NCBI RefSeq assembly: GCF_006783905.1
Contig: NZ_VFPE01000001.1
Span: 496,001-560,000 of the forward strand
Length of the DNA stretch: 64,000 nt
Source of the DNA: Microbacterium kyungheense
Lineage (GTDB): Bacteria > Actinomycetota > Actinomycetes > Actinomycetales > Microbacteriaceae
Direction of reading: 5' to 3'
Below the pieces are notes generated by a model. The model did no database searches. It was not told the DNA's origin and worked only from the letters and a program-made list of their open reading frames with translations. The translations under genes and the position numbers were made by a program. Of the stretch, positions 16,292-24,004 are shown in pieces; the stretch's first letter is position 1, and each line of letters opens with the position of its first letter.

Positions 16292-17182
16292 TCAGCCCTT
16301 GACGGAACCGGCGAGCGCGAACGACGCGCCGGAGAGCTTCTGGACGATGACGTACAGCACCACCATCGGCGCCGCATAGAGCACCGAGTAGGCGGCCAGC
16401 TGCCCGTAGGCGATGGTGCCGTACTGTCCGAAGAAGTTGAAGATCGAGACGGCGGCGGGGAACTTGCTCGACGTGAACAGCAGCACGAAGGGCACGAAGA
16501 AGTTGCCCCACGCACCCGTGAACACGAAGATGAACACCACGCCGATGCCCGGCCGCATGAGCGGCACGACGACGCGGGCGAGCGCCTGCATCGAGTTCGC
16601 GCCGTCGACCCAGGCGGCCTCTTCGAGCGAGATGGGCACGGAGTCCATGAAGTTCTTGAGCATCCAGATCGCCATGGGCAGCGATGTCGCCGCCATGAAG
16701 AGGATGACGCCCCACGTCGAGTCCAGCAGCCCGAACGACACGAACAGCGCGTAGACCGGCACCATCATCGCCGTCAGCGGCAGGCCGGTGCCGAACAGGA
16801 TGCCGTACATGAACGGCTTCTGGTACCGCGCGTTGTAGCGCGAGAGCGGGTACGCCGCCAGCAGCGCGACCACGACGGTGATGATCGCCGTGCCGAGCGA
16901 GATCACGATGGAGTTCAGCAACGGCTGCCACGCGAGCTCCCACGTCATGACGTCGGTGTAGTTGGTGAGCGTCCAGGTCTCGGGCAGCCGCATCGACACC
17001 GTCGCGTCGCCGTCGAACGAGGCGAACACGACCCACAGCAGCGGCACCAGGAAGAGGAGGCCGATCAGGCTGAGAAGAACGGATGACGTCAGCGTGTGCG
17101 TCCGCTTGCGCGGGGCCGCGACGCTCAGCGAGCGGCGCCCGGTGACGATCGTGCGGGTCTCGGTCGCGGTCTGGGCGGCCAT
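16292..17182 (-). CDS. Sugar ABC transporter permease, MalG-like
   Basis: This 296-residue inner-membrane protein has six predicted helices, the first being SSVLLSLIGLLFLVPLLWVVFASF. It carries the EAA loop EEAAWVDGANSMQALARVVVPLMRPG that docks the ATPase, and the C-terminus AGSVKG is typical of MalG-type subunits of CUT1 importers. It is separated by one base from the MalF-like gene upstream and followed by the mannosidase after 25 bases, so all belong to one transcript. The cargo is probably a manno-oligosaccharide, inferred from the neighbouring GH38 enzyme. Confidence 0.93.
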   Translation of the reverse strand: MAAQTATETRTIVTGRRSLSVAAPRKRTHTLTSSVLLSLIGLLFLVPLLWVVFASFDGDATVSMRLPETWTLTNYTDVMTWELAWQPLLNSIVISLGTAIITVVVALLAAYPLSRYNARYQKPFMYGILFGTGLPLTAMMVPVYALFVSFGLLDSTWGVILFMAATSLPMAIWMLKNFMDSVPISLEEAAWVDGANSMQALARVVVPLMRPGIGVVFIFVFTGAWGNFFVPFVLLFTSSKFPAAVSIFNFFGQYGTIAYGQLAAYSVLYAAPMVVLYVIVQKLSGASFALAGSVKG

Positions 17183-17183
17183 G

Positions 17184-18119
17184 TCAGTCGACCTCCGGCT
17201 TGAGGGCGCGGATGTAGATGATCGAGAACACCGCGCCGATGAGGAGGGTCACGGTGGCGATCGCGGTGCCGTAGCCGACCTGCGCGAACTTGAACGCCTC
17301 CTGGTACGCGAGCACCGGGAGCGTCGCCGACGACGAGCCCGGGCCGCCGCCGGTCATGACCCAGATGAGCGTGAAGACGCCGAGGGTCTGCAGCGTCGTG
17401 AGCAGCAGGTTGGTCGAGATCGAACGGCGGATCACCGGGAGCGTGACGCGGGTGAAGCGCTGCCAGGCCGTCGCGCCGTCGATCGTCGCGGCCTCCATCA
17501 GGTCGGGCGGCACCTCCGAGAGCGCGGCGTTGTAGACCATCATCGAGAACGCCGTGCCGCGCCAGATGTTGGCGAGGATCACCGACAGCATGGGGAAGTA
17601 GAAGAGCCACGCGGTGTGCTCGAGCCCGAACCAGCCGAGCGCCACGTTGAGCGTGCCGTCCTTGGCGAAGAACGCGTACATCGCGAACGCCGCCACGATC
17701 TCGGGCAGCACCCAGGCGAGCACCACGACACCGCTCACGAGCGATTTGAGCGGCTTCACCGAGCTGCGCACCAGCACGGCCAGCAGCATCCCGAGCACGT
17801 TCTGGCCGATGACGGCCGACGCGAGCACGAAGACGACGGTCAGCACCAGCGAGTTCCAGAACTCGGCCGAGCCGAACAGCTCGGCGTAGTTCTGCAGCCC
17901 GATGAACTGGGGGTTCGCCGCGCGCGGCCCGGTCAGGGCGCGATCGGTGAGCGACCCGTACAGCGAATAGACGATGGGCCCCAGCATGAACGCGGCCAGC
18001 ATGAGCGCGGCCGGGACGAGCGGCAGGAGGCGTGAGAGCGAGCGGCCGGGGCGGCGCCGCGACCGGGGAGCGGTTCCCCGGTCGCGGCCCGCCAGACCGT
18101 CGGCGGTGACGGCGGTCAT
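17184..18119 (-). CDS. Sugar ABC transporter permease, MalF-like
   Basis: This 311-residue permease begins with a basic cytoplasmic stretch, then LVPAALMLAAFMLGPIVYSLYGSL as the first helix. The EAA loop is LMEAATIDGATAWQRFTRVTLPVIRRS. It pairs with the MalG-like subunit just downstream. It lies 7 bases after the binding-protein gene. The set has no ATPase gene, so it presumably uses a shared MsiK-type ATPase, which is common in actinobacteria. Confidence 0.93.
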   Translation of the reverse strand: MTAVTADGLAGRDRGTAPRSRRRPGRSLSRLLPLVPAALMLAAFMLGPIVYSLYGSLTDRALTGPRAANPQFIGLQNYAELFGSAEFWNSLVLTVVFVLASAVIGQNVLGMLLAVLVRSSVKPLKSLVSGVVVLAWVLPEIVAAFAMYAFFAKDGTLNVALGWFGLEHTAWLFYFPMLSVILANIWRGTAFSMMVYNAALSEVPPDLMEAATIDGATAWQRFTRVTLPVIRRSISTNLLLTTLQTLGVFTLIWVMTGGGPGSSSATLPVLAYQEAFKFAQVGYGTAIATVTLLIGAVFSIIYIRALKPEVD

Positions 18120-18126
18120 CGTGCGA

Positions 18127-19479
18127 TCAGCCGGCCTGCGTGTTCTTCTCGCCGACGATGCCGACCAGCGCGTCGTCGTACGCCTTCTGCGCGTCCTCCG
18201 GCGTCGCCTGACCCGTGATCACCGACTCCGTGGCGACGGGGATGTTCGACGAGATCTGCGAGTAGTCCGGCGTGGCCGGGCGGAAGTGGGTGTACTCCAC
18301 CAGCGACGAGAAGAACTCGAACGACGCGTTGTAGTCGAGGTACTCCTGGCTGGATGCCACGTCCGACCGCACCGCGATCTGCCCGGCCTCTTCGTGGTAG
18401 GTGAGGGCGTTCTCGGGCGTCAGCGCCTGCGCGATGAAGTCGAACGCGGCCTGCGGGTCGGACGCGTGCGCGCCGACGGCGAGGGTCCAGCCGCCCGACA
18501 TCGAGGTGAAGCCGTCGCCGCCGCCGTCCTGCGTCGGCATGGCGGCCAGGCCCAGCGTGTCGTTCCACTCGGGCCACTCGTTGTCACCCGAGATCCAGCC
18601 GCTCGGCAGCCACGAGCCGTCGATCGCGATGGCGAGCTTGCCCTGCGGGAGCAGCTCGTTCTGCACCTTCGAGCCCCAGGCCGCGTCGAGCGCGTCCGCC
18701 GGGTCGGGTCCGAGGCCCTCGTCGAACGCCGTCTGGTAGAACGTCAGCGCGTCGAGGAAGCCCTGCGAGCCGGTGACCCACTTGTTGGACTCCGTGTCCA
18801 TGAGCTCGTCGTCGGTGCCGTACAGGAGCATCTCGAAGCCCTGCATCGAGGTCGCCTCGCCGGCCGCCTTCGCAGCGTAGATGTTCAGCGGCGTGACGTC
18901 GGGGTTGCTCTCCTTGACGGCACGTGCGGCGTCGAGGATGTCGTCCCACGACTCGGGCTGCCAGTCCTCGGGGAGTCCGGCCGCTTCCAGCAGGCTCTTG
19001 TTGAAGTAGATGCCGCGGGTGTCGGTGCCGAGCGAGACGCCGTAGGTCTTGCCGTCGTCGCCGAGCCCCGCCTGCTTGGCGCCGTCGTCGTACAGGCTCC
19101 AGTCGTCCCAGTCGGCGAGGTAGTCGTCGATGGGCTGCAGGTAGCCTGCCGCCGCGTCCGAGCGGATCTGGAAAGTGTCTTCGTAGATGACGTCCGGGGC
19201 GGTGTCTGCCGAGCCGTTCATCAGCGCGAGCTTGGTGAAGTACTGGTCCTGCTCGGCCTCGATCGGCACGAGCTCGACCTTGCGGTCGGGGTATTCCTTC
19301 TCGTACTCGCCCTTGACCTTCTTCATCAGTTCGTCCATCGCGGTGAACGAGGCCGTCTTCTGGTAGGCGATGCGCAGGGTGTCGTCGTCCGCGCCCGAAC
19401 CGCCGCCCGCACAGCCGGTCAGCCCGATGGCCAGGCCGCCGACGGCAAGGACGCCGAGCCCGATGACCGATCTCTTCAT
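18127..19479 (-). CDS. Sugar ABC transporter solute-binding lipoprotein
   Basis: This is a 450-residue exported lipoprotein. The signal peptide MKRSVIGLGVLAVGGLAIGLTGC ends in a lipobox (LTGC), so the mature protein is tethered at Cys. The mature part has the family 1 (MalE-like) fold features, such as DTRGIYFNKSLLEAAGLP and LPQGKLAIAIDGSWLPSG. The ATG at 19479 is chosen because AAAGGAGC sits 6 bases before it; an in-frame start 18 bases upstream has no such site. It is the first gene of the GH38 operon and lies under a promoter with a ROK-type operator. Confidence 0.94.
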   Translation of the reverse strand: MKRSVIGLGVLAVGGLAIGLTGCAGGGSGADDDTLRIAYQKTASFTAMDELMKKVKGEYEKEYPDRKVELVPIEAEQDQYFTKLALMNGSADTAPDVIYEDTFQIRSDAAAGYLQPIDDYLADWDDWSLYDDGAKQAGLGDDGKTYGVSLGTDTRGIYFNKSLLEAAGLPEDWQPESWDDILDAARAVKESNPDVTPLNIYAAKAAGEATSMQGFEMLLYGTDDELMDTESNKWVTGSQGFLDALTFYQTAFDEGLGPDPADALDAAWGSKVQNELLPQGKLAIAIDGSWLPSGWISGDNEWPEWNDTLGLAAMPTQDGGGDGFTSMSGGWTLAVGAHASDPQAAFDFIAQALTPENALTYHEEAGQIAVRSDVASSQEYLDYNASFEFFSSLVEYTHFRPATPDYSQISSNIPVATESVITGQATPEDAQKAYDDALVGIVGEKNTQAG

Positions 19480-19530
19480 GAAAGCTCCTTTGCTCACTCT
19501 TGGGGGATGCGCAGACCTCGCGCCAGGTGT

Positions 19531-19559
19531 TATTCAAACATATTGAGTAATTCTGTCAA
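19531..19559 (-). promoter_or_regulatory. Promoter with overlapping ROK-type operator for the mannosidase operon
   Basis: The -35 is TTGACA (19559-19554). A 17-base spacer follows, then the -10 TGAATA (19536-19531). The imperfect palindrome TATTCAA-N5-TTGAGTA (19531-19549) covers the -10 and most of the spacer. This AT-rich site in GC-rich surroundings, beside a ROK regulator gene, is best read as that repressor's operator. Confidence 0.7.
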
Positions 19560-19588
19560 GGGTCGATTCCGAACAGCGGCGTCCACCG

Positions 19589-20806
19589 TCAGGAGAGGCC
19601 GATCATGAGATCCGAGGCCCGCGCCGTGAACGCCTCGTCGAGGACGAGGGATGCCGCGCCCGCGGCGGCCAGGTCCGTTCCGAGCCGCGCCTCGCGCAGC
19701 ACGAGCGGCCGCGTCGCCGTGCTCTGACGCACCGTCGGGAGCGCGGCGTCCAGCGCCGGCTTCAGTTCACGGCCCAGCCGGTTCCACACCGGGCCGCCGA
19801 TGACGAAGGTCTCGGCGTCCAGCAGATTGTTCAGCAGCACGATCGCCAGGGCGAAGGTCGCGGCCGCCCGGTCGCGCACCTCGACGGCGCGAGCCTCTCG
19901 TGCTGCGATGCGGACGCGCAGCTCGTCGATCGCGCCCCACACGGCCGTCGGCGCGATCACGGGCGACGGCGTGATGCCGGCGTCGAACAGCAGGCGCTCC
20001 GGTGCGACCGTGACGCCGAGGCATCCGCGCGACCCGCACGAGCACTCCTGCCCGCCCGGGTCGACGAGCAGATGCCCGATGTCGCCGGCGTTGCCGGTGC
20101 GGCCGCGCACCGCCTCGCCGTCGACGGCCATGCCCAGGCCGATGCCGGCTCCGTAGTACACCAGCGCGGCGTCGTCGAGCGCGTGATCGGCCTCTGCCCA
20201 CAGCTCGCCGACCATCGCGGCCACGACGTCCTTCTCGAGCACGACGGGATGGCCCGTGGCCCGTGCGAGCTGCTCGCGCAGTCGCGTGTGGTGCCAGCTC
20301 GGCAGCAGCGGCGGCGTCAGCACGGTTCCGGTGGCGTCGTCGATCGGGCCGGGGGCCGCCACCCCGATGCCGAGCACCCGGGCCAGCGGCACATCGGCAG
20401 ACCGCAGCAGGGCGTCGGCGTCGCGAGCGAGCGCGGCGATGAGCTCGGGGGCGTCCGCGCCTTCGGCGGGCGGGCGTTCCGTGTGCGCGATGACGCCGCC
20501 CGACAGGTCGACGACGACGAAGGTGTCGACGGCGGGATCCAGATGGATGCCGACGGCATACCGCGCCGTGCGGTTGAGCTGCAGCGGCGTGCGGGGCTTG
20601 CCCGGCCCGGCGACGACGCGATGGCCCTCGACCACGAACCCTTCGGCGGCGAGACGCCGGGCCACGTTGCCGAGCGTCTGTGCCGACAGTCCGGTGCGCT
20701 CCGCCAGCTCCGTGCGGCTGAGCCCCGCCGGTGAGCGACGGATCATGTCGAGCACCAGGGTCTGGTTGTACGTGCCGACCGCGGGCATGTTCGATCCGCG
20801 CTTCAT
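19589..20806 (-). CDS. ROK family transcriptional repressor
   Basis: This encodes about 405 residues. The N-terminal winged helix (GLSRTELAERTGLSAQTLGNVARRLAAEGFV) is followed by a ROK sugar-kinase-like domain with GIGLGMAVDGEAVRGRTGNAGDIGHL and the zinc motif ECSCGSRGCLG. Such proteins (NagC/Mlc/XylR type) release their operator on binding a sugar. The ATG at 20806 has GGAGGGG three bases upstream; an in-frame ATG 12 bases earlier overlaps that site. It lies upstream of, and on the same strand as, the mannosidase operon, 109 bases from its first gene, whose promoter contains a matching palindrome. The inducer is probably a mannose-containing sugar, by inference. Confidence 0.9.
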   Translation of the reverse strand: MKRGSNMPAVGTYNQTLVLDMIRRSPAGLSRTELAERTGLSAQTLGNVARRLAAEGFVVEGHRVVAGPGKPRTPLQLNRTARYAVGIHLDPAVDTFVVVDLSGGVIAHTERPPAEGADAPELIAALARDADALLRSADVPLARVLGIGVAAPGPIDDATGTVLTPPLLPSWHHTRLREQLARATGHPVVLEKDVVAAMVGELWAEADHALDDAALVYYGAGIGLGMAVDGEAVRGRTGNAGDIGHLLVDPGGQECSCGSRGCLGVTVAPERLLFDAGITPSPVIAPTAVWGAIDELRVRIAAREARAVEVRDRAAATFALAIVLLNNLLDAETFVIGGPVWNRLGRELKPALDAALPTVRQSTATRPLVLREARLGTDLAAAGAASLVLDEAFTARASDLMIGLS

Positions 20807-20881
20807 GGTCCCCTCCATACAGCCGTCAGCCTGCGCAGCCGTCTCTCTGCGCAGGCTACCCGGACTTCCGCTCGGAACGCG

Positions 20882-20913
20882 AAGAGGCCGCCCGTCGAAC
20901 CGGGCGGCCTCTT
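20882..20913 (-). terminator. Terminator hairpin after the Bax-inhibitor-1 gene
   Basis: A perfect 13-base stem (AAGAGGCCGCCCG at 20882-20894 and CGGGCGGCCTCTT at 20901-20913) has a 6-base loop. It lies 13 bases beyond the stop of the minus-strand gene. Confidence 0.75.
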
Positions 20914-20926
20914 GCTGCGATGTGCG

Positions 20927-21847
20927 TCAGTTGTTGCCGCGGGCGATCGCGAGGATGCGGAGGATCTCGATGTACAGCCAGACGACCGTGACCATGAGGC
21001 CGAAGCCGGCGAGCCAGCCGAACTGGCGCGGGGCGCCGTTGCGCACGCCCTGCTGGATGTTGTCGAAGTCGAGCACCAGCGAGTACGCGGCCATGATGAC
21101 CACGAAGACGCCGATGAGGACGCCCCACGGGATGCCGAACGGGCCCTCGTTGCTCAGCATGCCGAAGGGGCCGCCGGCGATCGGCACGTTGAAGATCATG
21201 AGGCCGATGTTCACGAGCGAGAACACCAGGTAGCCGAGCATCGCGATCAGGAAGACCTTGGTGGCGCGCTTCGAGGCGCGCACCTTGCCGCTGGCGAACA
21301 GCGCCAGCGTGACGCCGACGACCGCGAGCGTGCCGAGCGTCGCCTGGACGACGATGCCGGGCCAGATGAACTCGAAGAACGCCGAGATGCCGCCGATGAA
21401 CAGGCCCTCCAGCGCGGCGTACGCGAAGATGAGGCCCGGACGGATCTTCTTGCGCGACGTGAAGATCACGACCATCGACAGCACGAAGCCGCCGAGGGCG
21501 CCGATCATCCACGGCAGGATGTTCGGGTTGGGGTTCAGGGTGGTGACGCCCGCCATCGTCCAGATCCAGCCGGCGACGGCGCCGATGAGGAGGATCGCGA
21601 ACAGGCCGACGGTCTTCCAGATGGTGTCTTCGTACGACATCCGGCCGGTCTCGACGGCGCCGGCGGCCGGAGCCGCGTACATGCCCTCGAGCTGCGCCTG
21701 CGCGGCGGCATCCGTGGCCGTCTGCTGCGCGGTGGCGTACTGGGTCTGCGCACCCAGGTTCGCTGCCTGCGCACCCCCCGGATAGGTCTTGACGGCCTTC
21801 GGGTCCTGGAAGGCCGGGTTGTTGAACGCGGGGTTGTTGAGGGCCAC
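20927..21847 (-). CDS. Bax inhibitor-1/YccA family membrane protein
   Basis: This encodes about 306 residues. A hydrophilic N-terminus rich in Asn/Ala/Gln (ALNNPAFNNPAFQDP) is followed by seven hydrophobic segments, including LFAILLIGAVAGWIWTMAGV, WMIGALGGFVLSMVVIFTS and VLIGVFVVIMAAYSLVLDFDNI. The LVLDFDNIQ motif with conserved acidic residues is typical of the BI-1/YccA (TMBIM) family, some members of which are proton-sensitive calcium channels. The physiological role here is unknown. I favour the GTG at 21847 over the one at 21856, because GGAG lies at a workable distance only from the former. The gene is monocistronic. Confidence 0.88.
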   Translation of the reverse strand: MALNNPAFNNPAFQDPKAVKTYPGGAQAANLGAQTQYATAQQTATDAAAQAQLEGMYAAPAAGAVETGRMSYEDTIWKTVGLFAILLIGAVAGWIWTMAGVTTLNPNPNILPWMIGALGGFVLSMVVIFTSRKKIRPGLIFAYAALEGLFIGGISAFFEFIWPGIVVQATLGTLAVVGVTLALFASGKVRASKRATKVFLIAMLGYLVFSLVNIGLMIFNVPIAGGPFGMLSNEGPFGIPWGVLIGVFVVIMAAYSLVLDFDNIQQGVRNGAPRQFGWLAGFGLMVTVVWLYIEILRILAIARGNN

Positions 21848-21975
21848 TGCTCTCACACTCCAATGTCAAGGAATCCCAGCACGGTGCTGTTGATCCACAC
21901 TAACCGACCGGCGGCCCGCGCGGTCAGGTGCGTCCTGTGAGACGACTATGAACGGATGCCGCCATCCGGGTCCCC

Positions 21976-22010
21976 GGTCGTTGAGCGAGCGAAGCGAGAC
22001 GAAACGCGCC
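21976..22010 (+). repeat. Single copy of the GTTGAGCG...GACGAAACG dispersed repeat
   Basis: GGTCGTTGAGCGAGCGAAGC followed by GAGACGAAACGCGCC lies between divergent genes. Being single and not hairpin-forming, it is unlikely to be a terminator here. Confidence 0.6.
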
Positions 22011-22027
22011 GCAGGGCGTGCCGGGGT

Positions 22028-22033
22028 TAGCCT
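22028..22033 (+). promoter_or_regulatory. -10 element (TAGCCT) of a leaderless-type promoter
   Basis: TAGCCT ends 6 bases before the ATG at 22040 and no ribosome site lies between. Confidence 0.4.
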
Positions 22034-22039
22034 GGGTCG

Positions 22040-23068
22040 ATGCCGCGCCGGACTCCGCTCGTCATCGGTCATCGTGGGGCGCCCGGGTATCGACCCGAGC
22101 ATTCCCGCTCGTCCTACGCCCTCGCGTTCGAGCTGGGGGTGGACGCCGTCGAGCCGGATGTGGTCGTGTCGCGCGACGGGGTGCTCGTCGTGCGGCACGA
22201 GAACGAGATCTCGGGCACGACCGACGTGGCCGAGCGTGCCGAGTTCGCCGACCGCCGCACGACCAAGACGGTCGACGGCGATGCGCTCACCGGGTGGTTC
22301 ACCGAGGACTTCACGTGGGACGAGCTGTCGACGCTGCACTGCCGCGAGCGGATCGCCGATGTGCGGCCGTCCAGTGCGAGTTTCGACGGCGAGCAGACGG
22401 TCCTGCGTCTGCTCGACGTCCTCGATGCGGCGCGCACGGCGTCGCTGGAGCAGGGCCGCGAGATCGGCGTCGTGCTCGAGATCAAGCACGCCACCTACTT
22501 CGCCTCGCTCGGCTGGGACGTCGCCGCTCTGGTCGAGGCGGAGCTGCGCGAGGCCGGCTGGGACGCGGGGCAATGGCCGCTCACGGTCGAGTCGTTCGAG
22601 TCGACCGTGCTGCTCACGCTCAAGGATCGAGGCATCCCCGCCGCGTACGTCTATCTGCTGGAGGCCGCGGGGCGTCCGTTCGACCTCGTGGCCGCGCAGG
22701 GCAAGGCCGCGCCGACGTACGCGCACACCGCCTCGCCCGCAGGGCTGGACGCCCTCGTCGGACGGGTGGACGGCATCAGCATCGACAAGCGCATGATCCT
22801 GGCGCCGGACCGGCTGGGGCGCTCGAGCGGGCCGTCGCCGATCGTGGCCGACGCGCACGAGCGCGGCCTGCGGGTGTTCACGTGGACGTGCCGTCCCGAG
22901 AACCGCTTCCTGATCGGGCAGTTCCGCACGCGCGGGGGTCCGTCGGAGTTCGGCGACTGGGAGGCAGAGTGGTCGGTGATCCGGGATGCCGGCATCGACG
23001 GCGTCTTCGTCGACCACCCCGATCTCGGCGTCGCGTTCTTCCGCGATGCGCGGGGGGCGGCACGATGA
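22040..23068 (+). CDS. Glycerophosphodiester phosphodiesterase
   Basis: This 342-residue TIM-barrel enzyme should hydrolyse glycerophosphodiesters to glycerol 3-phosphate and an alcohol. It has the GDPD opening VIGHRGAPGYRPEHSRSSYALAFELGVDAVEPDVVVSRDGVLVVRHE, with the catalytic His of GHRG, the metal-binding Glu and Asp of EPD, and the second catalytic His of VVRHE. Near the C-terminus VFTWTCRPENRF and DGVFVDHPD complete the barrel. No signal peptide is visible, so it appears cytoplasmic. The promoter looks leaderless. Its stop overlaps the next gene's start by 4 bases. Confidence 0.93.
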   Translation: MPRRTPLVIGHRGAPGYRPEHSRSSYALAFELGVDAVEPDVVVSRDGVLVVRHENEISGTTDVAERAEFADRRTTKTVDGDALTGWFTEDFTWDELSTLHCRERIADVRPSSASFDGEQTVLRLLDVLDAARTASLEQGREIGVVLEIKHATYFASLGWDVAALVEAELREAGWDAGQWPLTVESFESTVLLTLKDRGIPAAYVYLLEAAGRPFDLVAAQGKAAPTYAHTASPAGLDALVGRVDGISIDKRMILAPDRLGRSSGPSPIVADAHERGLRVFTWTCRPENRFLIGQFRTRGGPSEFGDWEAEWSVIRDAGIDGVFVDHPDLGVAFFRDARGAAR

Positions 23069-23949
23069 TCACCGTGCCGCAGTCGATGCGAGCCATGCCC
23101 CGATGGACGAGGGACGAGGCCGGCCGAGCGTGGCTCGACGAGCTGCCGCAGCTCGTCGCGGAGCAGTGCCGCACCTGGGACGTCGAGGTCGACGGCGCCC
23201 CCCTGCACGGCAGCAACGCCATCGTCGTCCCCGTCGCCCGCGGCGGCGCGGTCTTCGCGCTGCGCCTGGCCCCGCCGGGCGACGATGTGACGCGACAGGT
23301 GGAGGCGCTCCGGTTCTGGGACGGCCGGGGTGTCGTCGAGCTGATCGAGGCCGATCCCGCACATCGCGCGATGCTCCTGGAGCGGCTGGACGGAGCGCGG
23401 ACGCTGCTGTCGGTGCCGCTCGACGAGGCGCACCAGGTGATCGCCGGACTGGTGCGCACGCTGGCCGTGCCGGCACCCCCAGACGCGCCGACCACCGCAG
23501 AGGTCGCGCGGCAGCATGCCGAGAGCTTCGAGCGCGATTGGATCGCGCTGGCCGAGCCTGTCGTGCCGCAGCAGCTGCGCGCGGCCGTGGACCATGCACT
23601 CGCGCTCGCCGCCGCGCCGGTGGCCGACACCGCGGTGGACGCCGACCTGCACCATGGCCAGGTCCTCGCGGGCACGCGCGCGCCCTGGATCATGGTCGAT
23701 CCGGTGCTGCTGCGAGGCGACCCGGAGTACGACCTGGCGAGGGTGCTGTGGACGAGGCTCGACGAGATGCCCGGCGATGACGACGTGACCGCGGCCTTCC
23801 GGGCATTCGTCGCCACGGTGGACGTGCCGGAGGACCGTGCGCGCGCGTGGGTCGTGGTGCGCTCGTTCTCGTACCTGCTGTGGGGGCTCTCGCACGGGAT
23901 GACCGAGGACCCGATGCGGTGCCGGCGCCTGCTCGACATCTTCGCCTGA
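23065..23949 (+). CDS. APH(6)-like phosphotransferase family protein with altered active site
   Basis: This 294-residue protein resembles the streptomycin 6-phosphotransferase branch of the APH fold. The N-terminal lobe has VVPVARGGAVFALRLAPPGDD with RQVEALRFWDGRG. The C-terminal lobe has DADLHHGQVLAGTRAPWIMVDPVLLRGDPEYDLARVLW. The usual catalytic motif HGDLHxxN reads DADLHHGQ here: the Asp is kept, but the first His is changed and the metal-binding Asn is Gln, so activity on aminoglycosides is doubtful. It overlaps the glycerophosphodiesterase stop (ATGA), so the two are coupled. It may be a metabolic kinase or a degenerate resistance homologue. Confidence 0.78.
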   Translation: MITVPQSMRAMPRWTRDEAGRAWLDELPQLVAEQCRTWDVEVDGAPLHGSNAIVVPVARGGAVFALRLAPPGDDVTRQVEALRFWDGRGVVELIEADPAHRAMLLERLDGARTLLSVPLDEAHQVIAGLVRTLAVPAPPDAPTTAEVARQHAESFERDWIALAEPVVPQQLRAAVDHALALAAAPVADTAVDADLHHGQVLAGTRAPWIMVDPVLLRGDPEYDLARVLWTRLDEMPGDDDVTAAFRAFVATVDVPEDRARAWVVVRSFSYLLWGLSHGMTEDPMRCRRLLDIFA

Positions 23950-24004
23950 CCGCCCCGTCCGTCCACCCACCCGCCAGGGCGCTCGTCCGACCTCGATCCC
24001 GCGG

